Shown here piece after piece: positions 58,813 to 64,000 of a stretch of DNA of 64,000 nt. The notes under the pieces are model-generated. The model was given only the letters and a program-made list of their open reading frames with translations, had not been told where the DNA came from and searched no databases. The first letter of the stretch is position 1. Each line of letters begins with the position of its first letter. Source of the DNA: Turritopsis dohrnii (lineage: Eukaryota > Cnidaria > Hydrozoa > Anthoathecata > Oceaniidae). The DNA is taken from NCBI GenBank assembly GCA_027922465.2, contig BQMF02000160.1, positions 372,001 through 436,000 on the forward strand, in the 5' to 3' direction. The position numbers and the translations under genes were made by a program.

Positions 58813-61800
58813 ATGATGGACGGTGTTGATCATCTCGAAGAAGGTGAGACAGAACATATCTATCCATACACGCCTATACATGCTTACATTGACAATATCT
58901 TCGTAACTGTTGATAGTATACTGGACCACAAATGATTTGTATTGCATAATCTTCTTTAAGCTCTTGTTAGGTGTTGTAGAGTGCGATATTTGCTGATAAT
59001 AGTTTTATACAACAACTGGAGTCAACTAGCTAAGTATGAAAATTCACCAACATTAGAAAGAAGGTTACTGCAACCAATTAAGGTTGACTAAAATGAATTA
59101 GTCCCTGGTGTGGGCCTACAATATAAATTGGTGATAAAGGCCTAAAACATCTTGCAGGCAAGCTTTTCATAAATTTGTGTCACAATATCGATCATCTCGT
59201 TTTCACCCTGAATAGTAATGAATCTTCATTTACCAAAAAGAACTAAAAAACATTATTACTAACAAGCTTTTATGCGATAAATCGACCATTAAGTGAGTAG
59301 ACCTACCTGTAAAATTTGCTTGTCGGATTCCTCTTTGAAGTGCTCGTTTAGACAAGAACTCTGACACCATCAGTACTGCCACCAAAACTATTTTCAACAC
59401 AATGAAGGTCTTTTGTCAAACTCTGTTGTTTTTATGCAGCAGTAATTTGGAAAGACAGTTAAGGGGTATTTTAGTCTTAGTGGTGCTTAAGGGTATAAAT
59501 TTAAAAAGTGGGTACTAGGTGGGTACGCTTTATCCAATGAGCACCCCTCAAGTCGCTGATGAAAATTGTAATAGCATCTTGTGCACATTAATTTGTGTTA
59601 TAGTCCAAAAGATCAACTTTTAAAATCCAGATTTCACAGAATATAAGATTCTAATACGATCCTGGAATTTATGACTTAAGATCGGATTGGTTTCTAAGTT
59701 GAGTGTGAAAAGGTAGTTTTGATTGGTTTTATCGTTTTTTCAGCTTTGAAGAACGATAACGATTTTAAAGAACTGTTGAAAAATGGCACATTTGACGATT
59801 ACTTTAACACATTCTTATCACTACCAGTAAGTAAATACTAGCATTTCTTTTTCTTATGTTGACTTGACATTTTTAGTTGGAAACTCTAAAAGATACCTCC
59901 ACCTTTTCCATCTTGTGCAACAATCAAGTTTATGAGCTTTTCCTCTTTCGATTGTATTGCTAATGGGAAATGATTGAATGTTTTCAAAGTATGCTTTCTG
60001 TGTTTTTTGTAGATATTCGCAAAAAGGTTGATGTATAGAAAAGATAATGGCTTGTTTGAAATTGAGCCGCCCGTGAAGCGCACTACACACGTTAGTTAAT
60101 TTCATTTGGACAAGGCATGGTTTACATTACTAGAAAGCCTGGTTCAGACCTGCCGATTACGGCGATTACGACGATGAAATATCAAAACTATTAATTATTT
60201 TGAGAGCGTTCACACCTATCGATTGGTGATTACGACGATAAATTTATCTTTTAATCGTCGTAATCGTCGTAAGCGCCAGGTATGAACCAGGCTTAATAAT
60301 CATAATCATATTTTTTTCTCGCAGCTTGAATTCACTGCTGTCATAAGTCAGTTATTTCTCCCGAACACATACTGCCATCATGATTTATATGCTGAATCAT
60401 CATTTTATTTTAGCATTTGTTACACGACAAAATAATAACATGGGTTAGAACAAATCGAGGCGTAAATTTTCTCAAAACGCCCATCTGTAATGAGTATCGT
60501 TTATCAAGGGCGTTATTAGAGGTTCCAGTTCACATGAACGTTGGTAAGTATAGATCATCACCGAAAAGAAATTGTTCCGCTTTAGCCAGGACGGGACATT
60601 TTAACGAGGTCTGTGGTGAAAATAATGACCCCTTAGAATATTTTCACCCCCCACCCCGTGGTTTACGCTTATGACTTGTTAGGTTTTCTTTGTTATTGCT
60701 AGGGTTAGGGTTAGGGTTAGGGTTGGTCATAAGCGTAAACCACGGGGGTGAAAATATTCTAAAAATATTCTAAGCTTAAACGGGATCTCGCTTGCAGAGA
60801 CGATTTTAGATTTTTTCTGACATCAGCCGCATGCGTGTGATAAATAATTTTCAAAGCAAGCTTTAAAGATGGCGGATAAAGTTCTAAATTATGTGTTTTT
60901 TTCATGTCGTTAGGTGAGAATTATCTTGTTCTATCTCCATTTTTGGCAAAAATGAGCTCCGATTGTTTTCAAGCTTTTCAGGATCATTTCGTTCTTTCTC
61001 CGTGAGCTTTTTCCAAAAAAAAGCGCAAAATCTCCTTCAAACGACAGTCTGATATTGTTTTATCTCCTTATTCGTTATAACGCCTTAAAATTATTATGTT
61101 CTATCTCCAAAAGCCAAGCAAATACCGCTTATTCTATGTACAGGTTGATACGAGGTTATTGATTTGCCCTGAAGTCGCTGTTAGATAATCTTGTAAATAG
61201 TGGAGATTGTTTGTTTTTATTGTATTTGCAAAATGGCGAACGGGGAAGCGATTTATCAATCATAAGATGCTGATGAAGCCTTAAAAGTGCATTCATTTCT
61301 GTGGTTTGAATATAATCACAAAAATCAATGTCATGCAAATATAACAAGATGACTTGGAAGTCGAAAATTTCGCTATATTGCATTCTCACAATTCTAGCAA
61401 ATATAATACTGTTCATAAAACTGTGAGATACAATAGTTGATAACGGTAGCAGAATTTCAACTCGCAATTATACAAAACAAATAGACCAAAACTTATTCGT
61501 CTCAAATTTGGCTTAAAGTCTTCAGGACGGTGTCACAATTACACAAATCTACTCTCAACAATTATAAAACATTCTCTATATAGCATTGCCAAATTGCCCA
61601 ATTTTGGCCAAATTTGACAAAAATGACTGTCAAATTCGAAATCAGCATCTTTCAATTGTGCTTTGTGCAAATTTTTATGAAAATTGGAGAACTTTCATAA
61701 TTTAGTCCAAATTTCGCCCGAATTGCCCAATTTTGGCCAAATTTGACAAAATGACTATCAAATTCAAAATCAGCACCTTTCAATTGTGCTTTGTGCAAAA

Positions 61801-63180
61801 TTTTATGAAAATTGGAGAACTTTCATAATTTGGTGCAAAGTTGGCCCGAATTGCCCAATTTTGGCCAAATTTGACAAAATGACTGTCAAATTCGAAATCA
61901 GCACCTTTTAATTGTGCTTTGTACAAATGTTTATGAAAATTGGAGAACTTTCATAATTTGGTCCAAATTAGCCCGTTAGTCAGCCTGAAAGTCAGCCTGC
62001 AAAATATTTTATTGCTAAGGTGTGTGAGGACATGGCTTTTATATGCAATTATTTACTTTAGTGAGATCGTCCAAAATGTCACGGAGATAGAACGACGATA
62101 CCAATACTTCGCTATACTAGCGAAATTAAAAAGCCACATGAGAACATACAAAGGACATAAATCAATTGGCTGTCATTTTTAGATGTAACGTGTCTGTTGT
62201 ATTTTACTGTCAGCTCATGTCAAAGACTTTTAAGGAAAAATTGTATTCTTTGTAAATTCCAAATTAAGATTTTGGAGTGTCAAGCAACTCCAAGTGATAT
62301 ACACAGTAGCAACATAAAGGAAAATTGATGTTTTTCGTACTGTATAAAATATTTTTTGTCAGTTAAAGGTGAATTTGCAAAAGCATGGAGTTAAAACAAA
62401 ATAATTTTAATAAATAGCACATGTTTCGCTACTGTTTTGTTCTATCTCCAATTGCAAACTTTCCCTAAAGGAGAGTGGGTACTAGCAAATTTGAAATAAT
62501 TTTTGGTCAGGGGCTCCAAATACGATGTATTCAAAAAGTACCAAGTAACTTTCCATAGAAAGGTTTCTTAAAGATTTTGTGTGGTTATGAAATTTAAAAC
62601 TTAATTTTCTCAGTTTACAGAAATTGGAGATAGTACAAAATAATTCTCACCTAACGATGTGACCTCGGGACAAAGAACACCCATAAGAATTTTTGTCCTG
62701 GGTAAGTGGGATGATTTCTTCCATATAACCAGTCCCTAAGCCTGTTTTCCACGCGCACTCTTCATTGAGAGATACAGAAAACAAAATTTCAATTTCTAGA
62801 AGATCTGAAAATACAATTTTGATGGACCCTCATTTAGTGCAAACTTTTATCGAAAATAATTTTTTTTATCCTAATTATGGCGAGCAACCTTGAAAATAAT
62901 TATTTTTCGGTGCGAATCAGGATATTAGGATAATTACGGTATCATTACCCGGTAAGAACTTTCTTTCATACGAATAGATCTTCTGGTCATGTTGTAGATT
63001 TTTTTCTGAACTTGAATGTCAATACTTTTAGATTCACTCAGTGCAAGTGAATTAGCAAAATGTCAACAACGATATTTGAGCAAGGTCATTGACATGCAAC
63101 GTTTGAAGCGTTTTGTCGAAGGATCTTTTGGCGAGAGTCTTATACAATTTTGGTTGGATGCAGAAAGATTTCGCCGACAG
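58813..63180 (+). CDS. RGS22-like regulator of G-protein signalling, 5' exons
   Basis: RGS proteins speed GTP hydrolysis on G-alpha; RGS22 is known from testis/ciliated cells. Exons are 58813-58843 (MMDGVDHLEE), 59742-59827 (ALKNDNDFKELLKNGTFDDY, FNTFLSLP), 60013 to about 60090 (IFAKRLMYRKDNGLFEIEPP), 60414-60543 (HLLHDKIITWVRTNRGVNFL, NEYRLSRALLEVP) and 63032-63180 (DMQRLKRFVEGSFGESLIQF, WLDAERFRRQ). All phases agree (1, 0, 0, 1, 0), with GT/AG at each edge. FDDYFNxFLSLP, the GLFE segment and WVRTxRG...EYRL follow the order of RGS22, and the last exon starts an RGS box. The linker between EYRL and the RGS box is much shorter than in vertebrate RGS22. An in-frame TGA at 58801 supports the start. 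The gene continues beyond 63180; later exons were not found before 64000. Confidence 0.75.
60136..60294. mobile_element. 159-bp MITE in the RGS22-like intron
   Basis: AGCCTGGTTCAGACCTG at 60136 pairs with CAGGTATGAACCAGGCT ending at 60294. GATTACGACGAT and its inverse ATCGTCGTAATCGTCG recur inside. Target duplication unclear. Confidence 0.7.
60633..60762. repeat. Hairpin with four TTAGGG-type repeats in the loop
   Basis: The left arm is 60633-60675 (TTAGAATATTTTCACCCCC, then GTGGTTTACGCTTATGAC) and the right arm 60726-60762 its inverse, apart from an extra CACCCC-like segment in the left arm. The loop contains exactly four AGGGTT units at 60701-60724, the animal telomere repeat. It lies in the RGS22-like intron, 90 bp after exon 4. 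Confidence 0.85.
60908..62656. mobile_element. 1.75-kb foldback element, ATGT target duplication
   Basis: CGTTAGGTGAGAATTATCTT and then GTTCTATCTCCA (60908) is matched in inverse at about 62625-62656. Flanks are ATGT (60904-60907 and 62657-62660). The motif TGTTCTATCTCCA recurs inside at about 61100 and 62440. It contains the tandem array 61590-61975. No gene is supported. Confidence 0.75.
61590..61975 (+). repeat. Three tandem copies of a ~130-bp unit
   Basis: Each unit has ATTGCCCAATTTTGGCCAAA, TTTGACAAAATGACTGTCAA and GAAATCAGCACCTTTCAATT, ending in GGAGAACTTTCATAATTTGG. A related single copy lies at 24520-24600. Confidence 0.85.
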
Positions 63181-64000
63181 GTAGAAAGAATCATTTTGAA
63201 GAGGCTTTCGTTTTTCAATGTTCACCAAAAGTATGTAGGATCCAAAATTAGAATGAAGAGTCTCGGGGTTCGAGGTTGACAGAATCAAGAACTTTATCAA
63301 CTTGGCCAGGGTTTATTTTAATTATCAAGCCGATAAATTCGAAAATCCCTAACTCATTCCCTGGGCACGAGGTTGCTTTAGTTAAACACACCAGTGGGCA
63401 ACTTGAATTTTTCATTGAGCGGGAAATGTTTCACCATTTAGTTATCAGTCCTCATCAATGAGAATATTGATCCTTCTGGTCATGTTTTGACAACTCCCCA
63501 GGCATTTTATCTCGATTCTTTTCGTTTTACCATACAATACTGTTATCGTAAAGACACAAATACTTTCTGATAGTAGTACTGTTTTTACTTCAAACTTTCT
63601 CATCCTTCTACTCAGTGGGCAAAAAGTCACTACGAAAAAGAGCATTTTTATTGAAATTGTGTGGATATTTCTTCAGAAATGCACTCCTTCACAGCGATTC
63701 CTTAAAAAATCTGCACACTGGTATGGTATTGGATGATTATGAACTCGATATTTATACTCGATAAATTACTCGACAAATTTTTTAAAACTGATGTTTGCAA
63801 ATATTGTGCACGAGAATCGATGTCTTTGATCTCAATATAAAAACTTTATATTTTCATCTTTTTATTTCTCACTGTATTTTTGCAAGGTAATGATTAGAAA
63901 ATTCCAGCGGGAAAGTGTGTCCACATCAGTGGGAAATTTAATTTGCTCACCAGTAATTCCAGCCAACAAAACTGATCAGTTTTTCACCCTCAAAAATTTT
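63181..64000. other. RGS22-like intron or downstream DNA
   Basis: No further exon of the RGS22-like gene was recognised. It includes the dispersed repeat at 63640-63710 related to 54.5 kb. Confidence 0.4.

Noticed and set aside
60701..60724. A true chromosome end
   Set aside because: Only four repeats, inside a gene and flanked by unique sequence on both sides.
61590..61975. CRISPR-like array
   Set aside because: Three long units without spacers, in animal nuclear DNA; it is an ordinary tandem repeat.

Overview
The window is AT-rich, intron-containing animal nuclear DNA. It holds spliceosomal genes with GT/AG introns, four eukaryotic tRNA genes (one with an intron) and a dense load of animal-type transposons. 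The AT bias, the transposon mix (EnSpm/CMC with DUF4806-type genes, PIF/Harbinger, pogo/Tigger, CR1-like LINE, Copia) and an RGS22-like gene suggest a non-bilaterian or other basal invertebrate. A hydrozoan-type cnidarian is my best guess, but it is inference only.

Layout. 1-3 kb is mostly gene-free, with a short unidentified open frame. 3-15.5 kb is an alternating series of decayed EnSpm/CMC transposase and DUF4806-type accessory genes (Tnp, DUF4806, Tnp, DUF4806), broken by other elements. 15.75-18.96 kb is a PIF/Harbinger element with TIRs that contains a second, complete-ended Harbinger element; both have 3-bp target duplications. 19.7-20.9 kb is GACGTC-rich and foldback repeat. 21.17-22.90 kb is a tRNA cluster: Tyr with intron, Ala, Lys and Asp. 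24.6-26.4 kb is a decayed Copia retrotransposon. 26.5-32.3 kb carries two tandem, nearly identical 483-codon acyltransferase-like genes on the minus strand, plus an extra copy of their downstream flank.

The best-supported host gene is SRPRA, the signal recognition particle receptor alpha subunit. It is complete in 13 exons from 35365 to 49740, with every splice phase matching, and encodes 665 residues. Its roughly 10.3-kb first intron holds a four-level transposon nest: a LINE, interrupted by a 5.9-kb TIR element with an HTH-psq gene and an ATSHGK-type gene, interrupted by a 2.6-kb CAG-ended element, which in turn holds a 1.7-kb foldback element. 50.9-53.2 kb is a decayed Tigger/pogo transposon. 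55.56-56.43 kb has coiled-coil coding sequence on both strands, overlapping tail to tail. From 58813 to the window end lies the 5' part of an RGS22-like gene. Five exons are resolved in consistent phase, and its introns carry MITEs, a hairpin with telomere-type repeats in the loop and a 1.75-kb foldback element.

The host genes do not form one pathway. SRPRA acts in co-translational targeting at the ER, the RGS22-like gene in G-protein signalling, and the acyltransferase-like pair presumably in small-molecule acyl transfer. Most of the rest is mobile DNA at different stages of decay.
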